Below, piece by piece: positions 9,256 to 17,709 of a stretch of 64,000 bases of DNA. Location of the stretch: assembly GCA_028874335.1 (NCBI GenBank), contig JAPPJY010000043.1, positions 1 to 64,000 on the forward strand, written 5' to 3'. Source of the stretch: Gemmatimonadota bacterium (GTDB lineage: Bacteria > Latescibacterota > UBA2968 > GCA-2709665). Both the position numbers and the translations under genes were made by a program. How positions within the stretch are numbered: the first letter of the stretch is position 1; the number at the start of each line of letters is the position of its first letter. The notes beneath the pieces were generated by a model. The model worked only from the letters and a program-made list of their open reading frames with translations, searched no databases and was not told the origin of the DNA.

Positions 9256-10779
9256 TCACCTCCCCTCGTCTTCCGATGGTCCGCCGACCTGATTGTCTTC
9301 AGACGCGGTGGGCTGGACCGCCGCGCCGTCTTGCGAAAGCTCCATCTCTTCGTCCGCCATCGGCTCATTCCCGTCCTCGTCCGGAGCAGCAACGGTTTCG
9401 GCCGCCGCCGCTTCCTCCTCCGCGATACGCGCCGCCTCCTCTTCCGCAAGACGCGCCGCTTCCGCCTCTGCAAGACGCGCCGCTTCCTCGGCCCGCTGCG
9501 CTTCAAGCTCTTCGCGGTAGGCCTGAACCTTTACGTTCACGATTTCTTCTGCGGCGCTCTGGATCTTTTCTCCGGTGGACTCACCGATTCCGGGCACTTC
9601 GAGCAATCTGATTAGTGATACGTCCACAAGATCGTTGGCGGACAATATGCCGGCGGCCTCGAGACGATCCAGCATCACTTTCCCCACCCCGGCGACTTCA
9701 GACAAGGGAACAAATGTCGCCTCCTTCTCCAATTGCATTTCCTGGAACCGGGTCTCGGTGATAATGTCCACCTTCCAGCCGGTAAGTTGCGCGGCCAGAC
9801 GGGCGTTCTGTCCCGACTTGCCAATGGCTAGCGACAACTGATCGTCTTCCACGATTGCCGTCATCGTTGTTTTGTTTCGATCGACCACCACGCGATTGAC
9901 CGTGGCGGGACTCAGCGAACGGGAGAGGAAGATGGCCTCGTCGTCGCTCCAGGGAACGATGTCGATCCGTTCATTGCTCAACTCCCGAACGACCGCCTGG
10001 ACCCGGGAGCCCTTCATCCCCACACAGGCGCCAACGGGATCGATCCTGGCGTCGTTTGAGTAAACCGCGATCTTCGCCCGTTCTCCCGGCTCACGAGCGA
10101 CAGCCTTGATTTCAATGATGCCTTCATAGATTTCAGGGACTTCGAACTGAAACAGCTTAACCAGAAATTGCGGATGCGTCCGGGACAGCACGACCTGAGG
10201 CCCTTTGGACGTGCGGAGGACGTTAACCAGATAGGCGCGAATCGGGTCGCCCTGACGGTAACGTTCTTTGCGAATCTGCTCCTTGAGCGGGATGACCGCC
10301 TCCGTACGCCCCAGGTTGATGAGAATATCGCCGTGGCTGATCTGCTGGACGGTCCCGCTGATGATTTCGCCGATCCGGGTCTGGTAGTCCTCGTAGATCT
10401 TCTCGCGTTCGGCTTCCCGAACCCGCTGGATCAGGATCTGTTTGGTGGATTGGATGGCATTGCGGCCGAAATCGGCGAACCGGAGCATCTCCCGGACTTC
10501 AGTGTTGACTTTGACGCCCGGCTCAATTTCACGGGCAGCCGTAAGACCGATCTGCAGGGCCGGGTCCTCGACCTCATCGTCCTTGACGACGGACTTGGTG
10601 GCGAAGACCTCGATATTGCCGGAATTGGCGTCGATATTCACCTCGACGTTATCCGAGGTGCCGAACCGCCTCTTCGTTGCGGAAAGCAGTCCGATTTCAA
10701 GGGTTTCGATCACCAGCGCCTTGTCGACGTTCTTTTCCTGAGCAATCTGGCCCAGCGCCTCCAGGACTTCGTAGTTCAA
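9256..10779 (-). CDS. nusA: Transcription termination/antitermination factor NusA
   Basis: Binds RNA polymerase and controls pausing, termination and antitermination. It has the N-terminal polymerase-binding domain, an S1 domain (GEIISGTVQQISHGDILINLG) and two KH domains (VGACVGMKGSRVQAV, AIGKSGQNARLAAQL). A helix-hairpin-helix region is followed by an unusual tail of about 85 residues of Ala/Glu repeats (EEAARLAE type), likely helical and acidic. The start is TTG with GAGGAG 8 bases upstream. It sits between rimP and infB; the usual ylxR/L7Ae genes are absent between nusA and infB. Confidence 0.97.
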   Translation of the reverse strand: MNYEVLEALGQIAQEKNVDKALVIETLEIGLLSATKRRFGTSDNVEVNIDANSGNIEVFATKSVVKDDEVEDPALQIGLTAAREIEPGVKVNTEVREMLRFADFGRNAIQSTKQILIQRVREAEREKIYEDYQTRIGEIISGTVQQISHGDILINLGRTEAVIPLKEQIRKERYRQGDPIRAYLVNVLRTSKGPQVVLSRTHPQFLVKLFQFEVPEIYEGIIEIKAVAREPGERAKIAVYSNDARIDPVGACVGMKGSRVQAVVRELSNERIDIVPWSDDEAIFLSRSLSPATVNRVVVDRNKTTMTAIVEDDQLSLAIGKSGQNARLAAQLTGWKVDIITETRFQEMQLEKEATFVPLSEVAGVGKVMLDRLEAAGILSANDLVDVSLIRLLEVPGIGESTGEKIQSAAEEIVNVKVQAYREELEAQRAEEAARLAEAEAARLAEEEAARIAEEEAAAAETVAAPDEDGNEPMADEEMELSQDGAAVQPTASEDNQVGGPSEDEGR

Positions 10780-10791
10780 AAGGACATCTCC

Positions 10792-11241
10792 TCAAAATTC
10801 AAAATGGAGGTTGGCTTTTCGTATTTCGTCGGCCTCAACGACCCGGGTCTCCCCATCGACCGCAAGCGCCAGTTGGAGCCCATCGAATCGAGTCAACTGA
10901 CCGATCAGGACGCGCCCGCCTTCCAGTATTATCCTTACGGTCTGACCGACCGCGCGTTCGTAGTCGCGATCCGACTTCAGGGGTCTGTCGAGCCCGGGCG
11001 AGGAGACCTCGAGTACGTAGCGTCGGCTGATTGGATCGTGTGTATCGAGGACGTCAGCGATTCCTCGGCTGAGGCGCGCGCATTCATCCACGGTGATACC
11101 TTCCAGACGATCCACGTCGATGCGAAGCATTCGGTTCCGGGGACTGCCGGAAAGCTGCAGGTCGACCAGATCCGCACCCTGGTACTTCAGATAGGGTGCG
11201 ACCAGCTTTTCGATGGATTCCTGCAGCGCCGGATCGTCCAT
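10792..11241 (-). CDS. rimP: Ribosome maturation factor RimP
   Basis: Needed for late 30S assembly. The 149 residues match the family, with LVDLQLSGSPRNRMLRIDVD, the ECARLSRGIADVLD helix and YVLEVSSPGLDRPLK. It heads the nusA-infB group, ending 12 bases before nusA. A promoter-like element and a terminator-like hairpin lie just upstream, so expression of the operon could be set in its leader. Confidence 0.95.
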   Translation of the reverse strand: MDDPALQESIEKLVAPYLKYQGADLVDLQLSGSPRNRMLRIDVDRLEGITVDECARLSRGIADVLDTHDPISRRYVLEVSSPGLDRPLKSDRDYERAVGQTVRIILEGGRVLIGQLTRFDGLQLALAVDGETRVVEADEIRKANLHFEF

Positions 11242-11263
11242 ACTCGAATGTGGCCCCTATATT

Positions 11264-11289
11264 CAAAAGAGCGGGCATCCGCCCACTCT
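11264..11289 (-). terminator. Leader terminator/attenuator before rimP
   Basis: In the minus-strand RNA AGAGTGGGC and GCCCGCTCT form a 9-bp stem (one G-U pair) with the loop GGAT, followed by TTTTG. It lies about 22 bases before the rimP start. It may end merR transcription, or, given the promoter-like element just upstream, act as a leader attenuator for rimP-nusA-infB. Confidence 0.6.
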
Positions 11290-11306
11290 CGCTGTTAAGA
11301 AAACTA

Positions 11307-11335
11307 AATATATGGTATTTCACGTTATACCGCAA
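11307..11335 (-). promoter_or_regulatory. Candidate sigma-70 promoter for rimP operon
   Basis: Minus strand: -35-like TTGCGG (11330-11335), a 17-bp spacer and -10-like TATATT (11307-11312). Transcription would begin near 11300 and pass through the hairpin at 11289-11268 before rimP. This is an AT-rich island within GC-rich sequence. Read by eye only. Confidence 0.45.
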
Positions 11336-11361
11336 GCACAAATTTCCCCACCGGCGCCCTC

Positions 11362-11724
11362 TCACGCCCCTCCGTCGACCAGACGCCTGAGTTCAACAAG
11401 CATTCCGCGCATCTCGTTCATGACCTCCTCCGGTCCCGAGGGTTGCCGGGACCCCGTCGTCTCCGCTTCGACACGGAGGTCTCGCCACAGAGAGGGATCT
11501 TCCCTGAGCCTTTCACGTGCGCCCTTGACCGTGTATTTTTCGTCCTGCCTCAGGCGTCTGATGGCCAGAATGACCTTGATATCCCGCTCCCGGTAGAGCC
11601 GCTTCCCGGCACGGGCGCGACGGGGCTGGAGCATTGGAAACTCCTTCTCCCAATAGCGCAGTACCTGAGGTTCAATGCCGGTTTTTTCAGACACTTCCCG
11701 GATGGAATAGTAGATCTTGTTCAT
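11362..11724 (-). CDS. MerR-family transcriptional regulator
   Basis: A short regulator with an N-terminal MerR winged helix: YYSIREVSEKTGIEPQVLRYWEKEFP, then the wing RAGKRLYRERDIKVILAIRRL, and a short C-terminal helix instead of an effector domain. I use the ATG at 11724; the frame is open 20 codons further up without family similarity. Small MerR proteins of this type often sit near infC or translation genes. Target and ligand are unknown. It lies between der and the rimP leader. Confidence 0.85.
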   Translation of the reverse strand: MNKIYYSIREVSEKTGIEPQVLRYWEKEFPMLQPRRARAGKRLYRERDIKVILAIRRLRQDEKYTVKGARERLREDPSLWRDLRVEAETTGSRQPSGPEEVMNEMRGMLVELRRLVDGGA

Positions 11725-11919
11725 TGGAAGTTGTTTTAAAATTTCCGGTGAGTTCCCGAGCGCGAGCGAAAAAGTGGCGGTCAAGGCGGGAAAGTCCGGC
11801 TATGAGAGGCGAGCAAGCGCAGCCTCGATCTCGTAAGACGGGTGGATTTGACCAACGCCGACCGGCGCTTTTGCAGCCGCACGAAGACCGCTGGGAATTT
11901 TAAGACAGCTTCTTGGTTT

Positions 11920-13239
11920 TCATCGCTTCTTCTTGAATACGATCCGAACCGGCGTCCCCTCCAGTTCGAATCGCTCCCGCAACCGCCGTTCCAAATACCG
12001 ACGATAGTGTTCCGGCACGTCTCGCGGTCTCGTGGTAAAGAAGATCACCGTGGGCGGCGCCACCGCGGGTTGAACGCAATAGTACATCTTTGACGCCCGT
12101 CCTCTCCTGGTCGGCGGCGGATGGGAGGCGTTGACTTCTTCCAGGAATCGATTCAGGGCGGAGGTCGCAATTCGCTGGCGGCGCCTGTCGTAAATCTCGA
12201 GCGCCGTTTCAACCAGTTTCCACGCACGCTGGCCGGACAGTGCGGAAACGAAGAAAACCGGAAAATCCCTTAGCGATGGAAACCGGCCGACGATGTCCCG
12301 TTCATGCACGATCGCCGTCTTGTCGTCCTTCTCAATCAGGTCCCATTTGTTCATCGCCAGCAGCGCGCCCTTTCCCAATTCGGCCGCGTCGCCGAGAATC
12401 CTGGCGTCCTGAAGTGTGATCCCTTCATGTGCATCCGCAAGAACGATGGCGACGTCGCAGCGGTCCAGACTTGTCCTCGTGCGTACCGCGCTGTAATACT
12501 CGACCTGCTCCTTCACCCTCGTACGCCTGCGAAGTCCCGCGGTATCGATCAGCAGCAGATCGCGTCCGTTTCGCTTCATCGGCAGATCGATGGCATCCCG
12601 GGTCGTGCCCGGAACCGGGCTGACCACCATCCGGTCTTCGCCGGCGAGCCGATTGATAAAGGTGGACTTGCCGACGTTGGGCCGACCGACGACCGCGATT
12701 CTGGGCGGGCCGTCATCCTCTTCGATCGGCGAATCGGCCTCCGGTATGAGCGAGACCACCTCATCCAGAAGATCGCCGGACTTCCGCCCGCTCAGCGCTG
12801 ACACGGGAACGGGCTCGCCAAGCGCCAGACCGTAGAAACCTGCCACGTCCGGCTCGTCCCGGTCTGAATCCACTTTGTTGACAACCGGCAGGCACGGTAT
12901 CCCGTTCAGGCGCACCAGGCGGGCAATGGCCGAGTCATCGTCGGTCGGACCGGTCTTGGCGTCCATCACCAGCAGGACCACGTCCGCTTCCGCCACGGCC
13001 ACCTCGACCTGGTCCCCGACGGAACGCGCAATGCCCGCGTCCGGATTGAGCGTATAGCCGCCCGTATCCACCAGCGTGAAGATGCGACGGTTCCAGGAAA
13101 CTTCCGCATAGTTTCGGTCCCTGGTCACGCCGGGCAAATCGTCCACGACGGCCCGACGGTGACCCAGAAACCGATTGAAGAGCGTGGATTTTCCGACGTT
13201 GGGCCGGCCGACTATCGCTACGACGCGTCGCTTCGGCAT
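11920..13239 (-). CDS. der: Ribosome biogenesis GTPase Der
   Basis: Double-GTPase (EngA) acting in 50S assembly. Two G domains are visible, each with GRPNVGKST; the second also has DTAGLRRR and MNKWD. A C-terminal KH-like domain ends in a basic tail FKKKR. The start at 13239 (MPKRRVVAIVGRPN) gives 439 residues, the family length; 49 more open codons upstream are Arg-rich and overlap the gene before it. It begins 25 bases after the DUF512 gene stop, so the two are probably co-transcribed. Confidence 0.96.
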   Translation of the reverse strand: MPKRRVVAIVGRPNVGKSTLFNRFLGHRRAVVDDLPGVTRDRNYAEVSWNRRIFTLVDTGGYTLNPDAGIARSVGDQVEVAVAEADVVLLVMDAKTGPTDDDSAIARLVRLNGIPCLPVVNKVDSDRDEPDVAGFYGLALGEPVPVSALSGRKSGDLLDEVVSLIPEADSPIEEDDGPPRIAVVGRPNVGKSTFINRLAGEDRMVVSPVPGTTRDAIDLPMKRNGRDLLLIDTAGLRRRTRVKEQVEYYSAVRTRTSLDRCDVAIVLADAHEGITLQDARILGDAAELGKGALLAMNKWDLIEKDDKTAIVHERDIVGRFPSLRDFPVFFVSALSGQRAWKLVETALEIYDRRRQRIATSALNRFLEEVNASHPPPTRRGRASKMYYCVQPAVAPPTVIFFTTRPRDVPEHYRRYLERRLRERFELEGTPVRIVFKKKR

Positions 13240-13264
13240 AAGAAAGGCTCCCGAGCCTGCCGCG

Positions 13265-14680
13265 TCAGGCCACCTGATGCGACATGATATACGGATGCGG
13301 CGCCGCCGGATCGTGGACCGTACCCGAGGGGCTGGTATCCCCACGGGCGACCCGCGCCGCCGTTTCCGCAAGATCATAGGTGCCAATACGGACCCGGCGT
13401 TTCAGGGCCAGTTCCAGATCGTTAGGGGTCAGGTCGTCGAGAAACAGACCGTGATGGCTTACGCAGTTTGGCGGCAGGATCACGACGTCGGTCTCCTGCA
13501 ACTGTGTCTCGAGGGCGTGCAGCATATCCTGTCCGGTCAGCAGTCCCGAGACCGTAATACCTTCACCCAGAAAACGGTTCTTCACTTCCACAACGTGCGC
13601 TGTCATCCACGGGATCCGGTTCAGTCGCGCCGCCATCGGCCGGATGAATCCCGCGCCAAGCACGCTCGTCACCATCGTCATTGAAACCGGTCTGCAATTC
13701 AACGATTCCAGGCCCGACACGCCCGCCTCAAAGCAATCCGAGAACCGTCGTACCATTCCAACGCCGTTCTCCACGAGCGGAAAGCCGTCGTAGTGCGCTG
13801 CCTCGGGGAGTCTGCGGCCCGCCATCAGATAGAACTCGTCACCGAAATAGACGAAATTGACGCCGAACCTGCGGTGAAGCTGGCGCTGCCACGCCGCAGC
13901 GTGGTCCAGGCACGTTCGGGCGACTTCAGGAGTTACCGGGTCCAGGCGCGGCAGATTCTGACGGTATCGTGTCAGCCCCAGTGGAACGATGCCCACGGAC
14001 GCTACGGAAGGGTACCATTGGGCCAGATCGAACACCGTTCGCTTCAGGTGCTGTCCGTCGTTGACGCCCGGGCACAGAACGACCTGCGCGTGCATTTGAA
14101 TGTTGTGTCTGGCCAGGTAATCGATGCGCTCCATAACGTCCACCGGTTCCGAACGTCCCAGCAACGCCCCCCTGAGATCCGGATCGGTGGCGTGGACCGA
14201 GATGTACATGGGACTCAGGCGCTGTTCGACGATTCTCTGAAACTCCGCTTCGGACAGATTCGTGAGTGTAACGTACGCACCGTGCAGGAAGGAGAGTCTG
14301 TAATCATCGTCCTGATAGTAGAGGGTCTTGCGCATCTTCCTGGGCATCTGGTGGAGAAAGCAGAATACACACTTATTGTTGCATTTGATGATGGGCATCT
14401 CCGCCAGGGTCACGCCGAGGTCGTCGTCCGTGTCCTTTTCGATATCCACCACGATGACGTCCTTGCCCCGCCTGAGAACCACCTCCACCGCCTCTTCGGC
14501 GACGTGGAAGCGATAGTCGATCGGGTCGCGAACGGACTCGCCGTTGATGGCCTCGATGACGTCCCCGGCGCGGATGCCGACAGCCTCCCCGATCCCTCCG
14601 GAGACCACGGCTTCAACGCCAAGTCCTGCAACGGCTTCGTCGACCTGAGGCAATCCCTCTATCTGAGCTGATTTTTTCAT
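13265..14680 (-). CDS. DUF512 radical SAM protein with N-terminal PDZ
   Basis: A 471-residue member of the DUF512 family. Residues 1-70 look like a PDZ-like domain (GGIGEAVGIRAGDVIEAINGE). A CX3CX2C cluster follows at C100, C104 and C107, the signature of a radical SAM 4Fe-4S site, and then the DUF512 C-terminal domain. The reaction is not known to me. It is next to der, a frequent bacterial pairing that suggests an RNA or ribosome role, by inference only. The ATG lies inside a 16-bp palindrome and lacks an obvious ribosome-binding site. Confidence 0.88.
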   Translation of the reverse strand: MKKSAQIEGLPQVDEAVAGLGVEAVVSGGIGEAVGIRAGDVIEAINGESVRDPIDYRFHVAEEAVEVVLRRGKDVIVVDIEKDTDDDLGVTLAEMPIIKCNNKCVFCFLHQMPRKMRKTLYYQDDDYRLSFLHGAYVTLTNLSEAEFQRIVEQRLSPMYISVHATDPDLRGALLGRSEPVDVMERIDYLARHNIQMHAQVVLCPGVNDGQHLKRTVFDLAQWYPSVASVGIVPLGLTRYRQNLPRLDPVTPEVARTCLDHAAAWQRQLHRRFGVNFVYFGDEFYLMAGRRLPEAAHYDGFPLVENGVGMVRRFSDCFEAGVSGLESLNCRPVSMTMVTSVLGAGFIRPMAARLNRIPWMTAHVVEVKNRFLGEGITVSGLLTGQDMLHALETQLQETDVVILPPNCVSHHGLFLDDLTPNDLELALKRRVRIGTYDLAETAARVARGDTSPSGTVHDPAAPHPYIMSHQVA

Positions 14681-14693
14681 ATAACGTTATATG
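14678..14693. promoter_or_regulatory. 16-bp perfect palindrome over a start codon
   Basis: CATATAACGTTATATG is a perfect inverted repeat, and its first three bases are the complement of the DUF512 gene's ATG. It is AT-rich against GC-rich neighbours. It could be an operator or form a stem hiding the start codon; chance cannot be excluded. Confidence 0.35.
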
Positions 14694-14873
14694 TACCTGT
14701 TAGAGAAGAAAGTGCATAAAAAACTTCTACCATTACTTTGAAGTTAAAGCAAATGCGGAAAACGTCAAGCGAAATGTATGGATCCACTGTCATTGTCGGA
14801 TGCGAAGGAAAGCGACTGGCACTCGTCACAACGACACCTTTGATTGATCGCGTGTGCGCACCCGCCTCCCCTC

Positions 14874-15416
14874 TCATTCTTCCGCCGGTGCCAGCAGCCG
14901 GGGTCTCGCGCCGGCGACCCGGCTCAAGAGGAGCGGATCCAGGTCGATGACGTCATGCAGGGATCGCGCATTAAGAAGCTGCTGCGCGGTCAGTCCCTCC
15001 GCACCCGTGAACGTGGTACTGCGAAGGTCCGTGTTGAGGAAAACAACATCTTCGAGTTCCGTTTCCTTGAGAGAGCCTTCGCTCAGATCGCAATCGGTAA
15101 AATCGGCGCCCGCAAGCACAGCCCCGTAGAGGTTGACGCAATTCAGGTTGGCCTGGCGGAAGGTGGCATTCGGAAGATACGAATCGCTCAAGTCCGTGTG
15201 GTCCAGCACGGTGCAGTCGAAGTTCGCGCCGTCAAGCGTGGCGGAACTCAGGTTATCGTAGCTCAGGTCCATGCCGCTGAAATCCACGCCGCCGAGATCT
15301 TCGTAGCTGAAATCAGCGCCGGACAAGTCGGGCGTGAGGCCCCGGTTCTCCGCCCGCCAGCGATTCCAGTCCTGAACGCTGTTCCTGATGATCTCAAGAT
15401 GATTTGGGTTCGCCAT
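14874..15416 (-). CDS. Pentapeptide-repeat protein
   Basis: A 180-residue protein, most of which (about residues 30-140) is A(D/N)LXX-type pentapeptide repeats (DLSYDNLSSATLDGANFD, ATFRQANLNCVNLYGAVLAGADF). These form a right-handed quadrilateral beta-helix. No signal peptide or membrane segment is seen, so it is probably cytoplasmic. The function cannot be read from the sequence; the family includes gyrase-protecting proteins but most members are uncharacterised. It follows the nucleoside hydrolase by 30 bases and may share its transcript. Confidence 0.85.
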   Translation of the reverse strand: MANPNHLEIIRNSVQDWNRWRAENRGLTPDLSGADFSYEDLGGVDFSGMDLSYDNLSSATLDGANFDCTVLDHTDLSDSYLPNATFRQANLNCVNLYGAVLAGADFTDCDLSEGSLKETELEDVVFLNTDLRSTTFTGAEGLTAQQLLNARSLHDVIDLDPLLLSRVAGARPRLLAPAEE

Positions 15417-15446
15417 GTCTCGATCGCCCGGGAAGTATTGAGCCGC

Positions 15447-16346
15447 TTAAGTCGTAAACGTATTGACGAAAAAGTCCACGAAACGCCCGGAATCCACATC
15501 CACGCAAACCTCCGCGTTGGCCTCGAATTCATCGGATCGGATGGGTACCGTCGCGCCGTTAAGCCGGTCGGAACGCGTTTCAACGTGGATGGCACTGGAT
15601 CGGGTTTCGCAGAACGTGGGATCGAACACGATCGCTACGGCGAGGGGATCGTGAAGTGTGGGATGTTCACGACCGGATTCCTCCCGCCAAAGCTGGACAA
15701 GATCGAAGCAAAGCCTGTTGACGGGCTTGCCCGCGTTGCCGATCGCCTGCACCTGCGCGGTATCCAGGCGGCATTTTTCAGTCACGTCGAGGCCCACCAT
15801 GGTTATAGGAGCCCCGGCGCCGAACACCACGTGCGCCGCTTCGGGGTCGCAGAGGATGTTCCACTCCGCCCTCATCTGCCCCACGCATCCGCCCATCAGG
15901 CAGATTGTCGTCTTCTGTGTCAGACGCGGCTCCACCGTCAACGCGGCCGCGATATTTGTCAGCGGGCCTATCGGTACAAGCGTGATGTCGCCGTTGCTTC
16001 CCATCACCGTTTCGACGATGAAGTCGACCGCCCGCCCCTCTGCCGGCCGCGACGGTCCCGGGTACCGCCGGATGGCCGCCATCTGCCGCGGTCGATGCTT
16101 CTCAATGGCGGCCTGCCCCTTCGATGCATTGTCGAACAGCGGCTTGCCGAGACCCGCGTAGACGGGAACGTCGCCCCTCCCAAGCGCGTCAAGGACGCAA
16201 CACGCCAGCTCGGCGCGCCGCGCCGTGTCGCGGAACACGGTGGTCACACCAACAACCTCGATCTCGCCGCAAAGCAGGGCGAACGTCAGCGCCAGCGCGT
16301 CATCGATGTCGTCGCCAATATCCGTATCGAGGATGATCTTCTTCAT
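15447..16346 (-). CDS. Inosine-uridine preferring nucleoside hydrolase family protein
   Basis: Hydrolyses the N-glycosidic bond of ribonucleosides in salvage. The 299-residue protein has the N-terminal DTDIGDDIDDALAL aspartate cluster that binds Ca2+ and ribose, VGVTTVFRDT, PVYAGLGKPL, and a C-terminal LHDPLAVA block. Substrate preference cannot be told. The ATG is followed by the usual KKIILDTDIG start. It is upstream of the pentapeptide gene on the same strand. Confidence 0.9.
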   Translation of the reverse strand: MKKIILDTDIGDDIDDALALTFALLCGEIEVVGVTTVFRDTARRAELACCVLDALGRGDVPVYAGLGKPLFDNASKGQAAIEKHRPRQMAAIRRYPGPSRPAEGRAVDFIVETVMGSNGDITLVPIGPLTNIAAALTVEPRLTQKTTICLMGGCVGQMRAEWNILCDPEAAHVVFGAGAPITMVGLDVTEKCRLDTAQVQAIGNAGKPVNRLCFDLVQLWREESGREHPTLHDPLAVAIVFDPTFCETRSSAIHVETRSDRLNGATVPIRSDEFEANAEVCVDVDSGRFVDFFVNTFTT

Positions 16347-16410
16347 CTGCTTCCCTTCGCCCGGTCCTGTGTGCTTTAGCCTCTTTTATGCACAAGAACC
16401 CGAACTTACA

Positions 16411-16485
16411 TGGATGGACAGGATAGACAGGATAAATACCAAAACCGATCAGGATTTACAGGATTAACAGGATCAAGCAGGATTA
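16411..16485. repeat. ACAGGAT short interspersed repeat cluster
   Basis: Six copies of (A/T/G)CAGGAT begin at about 16418, 16427, 16449, 16458, 16467 and 16477, mostly 9 bases apart. The stretch 16347-16759 holds no gene; it holds this cluster and two other repeat types. Similar GGACAGGATAGACAGGAT text is a common intergenic repeat in some environmental genomes. Confidence 0.75.
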
Positions 16486-16650
16486 GAAACCAAAATCAGG
16501 ACAAATGCTCACTTTTCCAGGCCAAAGCGATGAATCCGAACCTCTGTCGTTTAAGCCAACGTCACACTTACCCCGGAGATTCCGCGTTTCATTGTATCCT
16601 GTCGGACAAGACTTCGATGTTGGTTTCTCGTATGCCCCATCCACGTATTT

Positions 16651-16676
16651 GTAGGGGCGACCCTTGTGGTCGCCCT
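16651..16676. repeat. GGGCGACC hairpin repeat
   Basis: GGGCGACC, CTTGT and GGTCGCCC form a perfect 8-bp hairpin (16655-16675) in the gene-free stretch after the nucleoside hydrolase. No T-run follows, so it is more likely a dispersed palindromic repeat than a terminator. Confidence 0.55.
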
Positions 16677-16718
16677 GGCGCCGACAGACTTCGACGGTCA
16701 GTGCTGACCTGCCGAAAC

Positions 16719-16748
16719 GTGGTCATTGAGCTTGTCGAAATGCCCGTG
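16719..16748. repeat. TTCGACAAGCTCA-family repeat copy
   Basis: GGTCATTGAGCTTGTCGAAATGCCCG occurs here and again at 39856-39882, with related ACCCTTCGACAAGCTCAGGG at 39926-39944 and a variant at 32016-32067. It is a dispersed intergenic repeat family. Confidence 0.75.
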
Positions 16749-16759
16749 TATCGTACACC

Positions 16760-17449
16760 CTACCCCACTTCACCTGCTTCTGATTCAGACCAATCCTGGA
16801 TCAGCACCTCCGGATCATCCACATCCACCGGACGCGCGCCGATTTCAAACAGGTGCGAATTATCGTCTGAAGCCAGCGCGAACACCGTTTTCCCAGCCCC
16901 AGTCGCCTTCCGGCAGAGCGCCTCGATCTTCCCTCCTACTTCCGCGTGGGCGATCAAGATGGTATCAGAGAACGCGGCAACACGTGCATTTCGTTCGGCT
17001 GCAGTCGCTGCCGTGGGACGACGGACATGATCGTCGAAAAAGGACAGAAACATAAGACGGCAATCATCGAGCGGCGGATTCCATACCTTGAGGATCCGCA
17101 TCCTGCCGAGCCCACGCGCCGGACAGACGACCACTCGCACCGAACCCCGGATCAGCAGGTTCAGGAATTCCCGTTCCATTGGCGACTGAAACCCACACAC
17201 CACCGTCGCGTTGGCATCCCGCAGCGCCCTCGCAAGATCGAAGGTCTTCAGAATCACGTCGCCGGGACATCGGACCGAACAGAAAAATCCGATCAACCGT
17301 CCATCAAGTATCCCCGAATCCCCCAATAGCGCGACCGGCGCCTCTCCCCCGGCGCCGATAACTCGCCTCAACACCGCCGGCATTTCCGGCGCATTTGTAT
17401 CAAAACGTGTGATGTTCAAGTGTTCATATCCGGGCTGTCTTTGGGACAA
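16760..17449 (-). CDS. DprA/Smf-like Rossmann-fold protein
   Basis: A 229-residue protein resembling the DNA-processing (DprA/Smf) family core: IGFFCSVRCPGDVILK, a GFQSPMEREFLNLLIRG helix, VVVCPARGLGRMRI and a late GGKIEALCRKATGAGKTVFAL block. DprA loads RecA on single-stranded DNA, but this protein lacks the SAM and winged-helix extensions of full DprA, so a broader nucleotide-binding role is possible. The start is TTG with a weak AAGG upstream. It stands alone between repeats and the TA island. Confidence 0.65.
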   Translation of the reverse strand: MSQRQPGYEHLNITRFDTNAPEMPAVLRRVIGAGGEAPVALLGDSGILDGRLIGFFCSVRCPGDVILKTFDLARALRDANATVVCGFQSPMEREFLNLLIRGSVRVVVCPARGLGRMRILKVWNPPLDDCRLMFLSFFDDHVRRPTAATAAERNARVAAFSDTILIAHAEVGGKIEALCRKATGAGKTVFALASDDNSHLFEIGARPVDVDDPEVLIQDWSESEAGEVG

Positions 17450-17482
17450 AACCTTAGGTGACGGATCACGAATAACTACATC

Positions 17483-17707
17483 TCACGCGAACTCATAGAG
17501 CGGCACTGTCGTTGCCGGCTGGCGGTCCTCCTCCAGCAGGCGTTCAATCCTTCGAACCGTCTCGAGATTCAGCAGCACATCGCCGCAGGAAGAACAAACC
17601 TCAGCCGGAACATGGTCGATGACGATCACCTGGCCGTCACGACGTACGGTGTGCGCAACCTCTCTCGCTTCGTACTGTCCCTGGCATCCATCGAAGCTAC
17701 ATTTCAT
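17483..17707 (-). CDS. YgiT-type zinc finger protein (MqsA-like, truncated)
   Basis: A 74-residue protein with a CXXXXC...CXXC zinc site (C3, C8; CSSCG) and the ETVRRIERLLEE helix typical of YgiT/MqsA N-terminal domains. Full MqsA also has a helix-turn-helix domain; here the chain ends soon after the helix, as in short family members. GGAG lies 9 bases before the ATG. It follows the DUF4258 gene by 2 bases, the standard toxin-antitoxin-like pairing. It probably neutralises that partner, by inference. Confidence 0.8.
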   Translation of the reverse strand: MKCSFDGCQGQYEAREVAHTVRRDGQVIVIDHVPAEVCSSCGDVLLNLETVRRIERLLEEDRQPATTVPLYEFA

Positions 17708-17709
17708 TT

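Noticed and set aside
10168..11298. 376-codon plus-strand open frame
   Set aside because: Antisense to nusA and rimP, which are secure.
11785..11919. tRNA-like text between merR and der
   Set aside because: No consistent acceptor, T-loop GTTCGA or anticodon stem could be folded.
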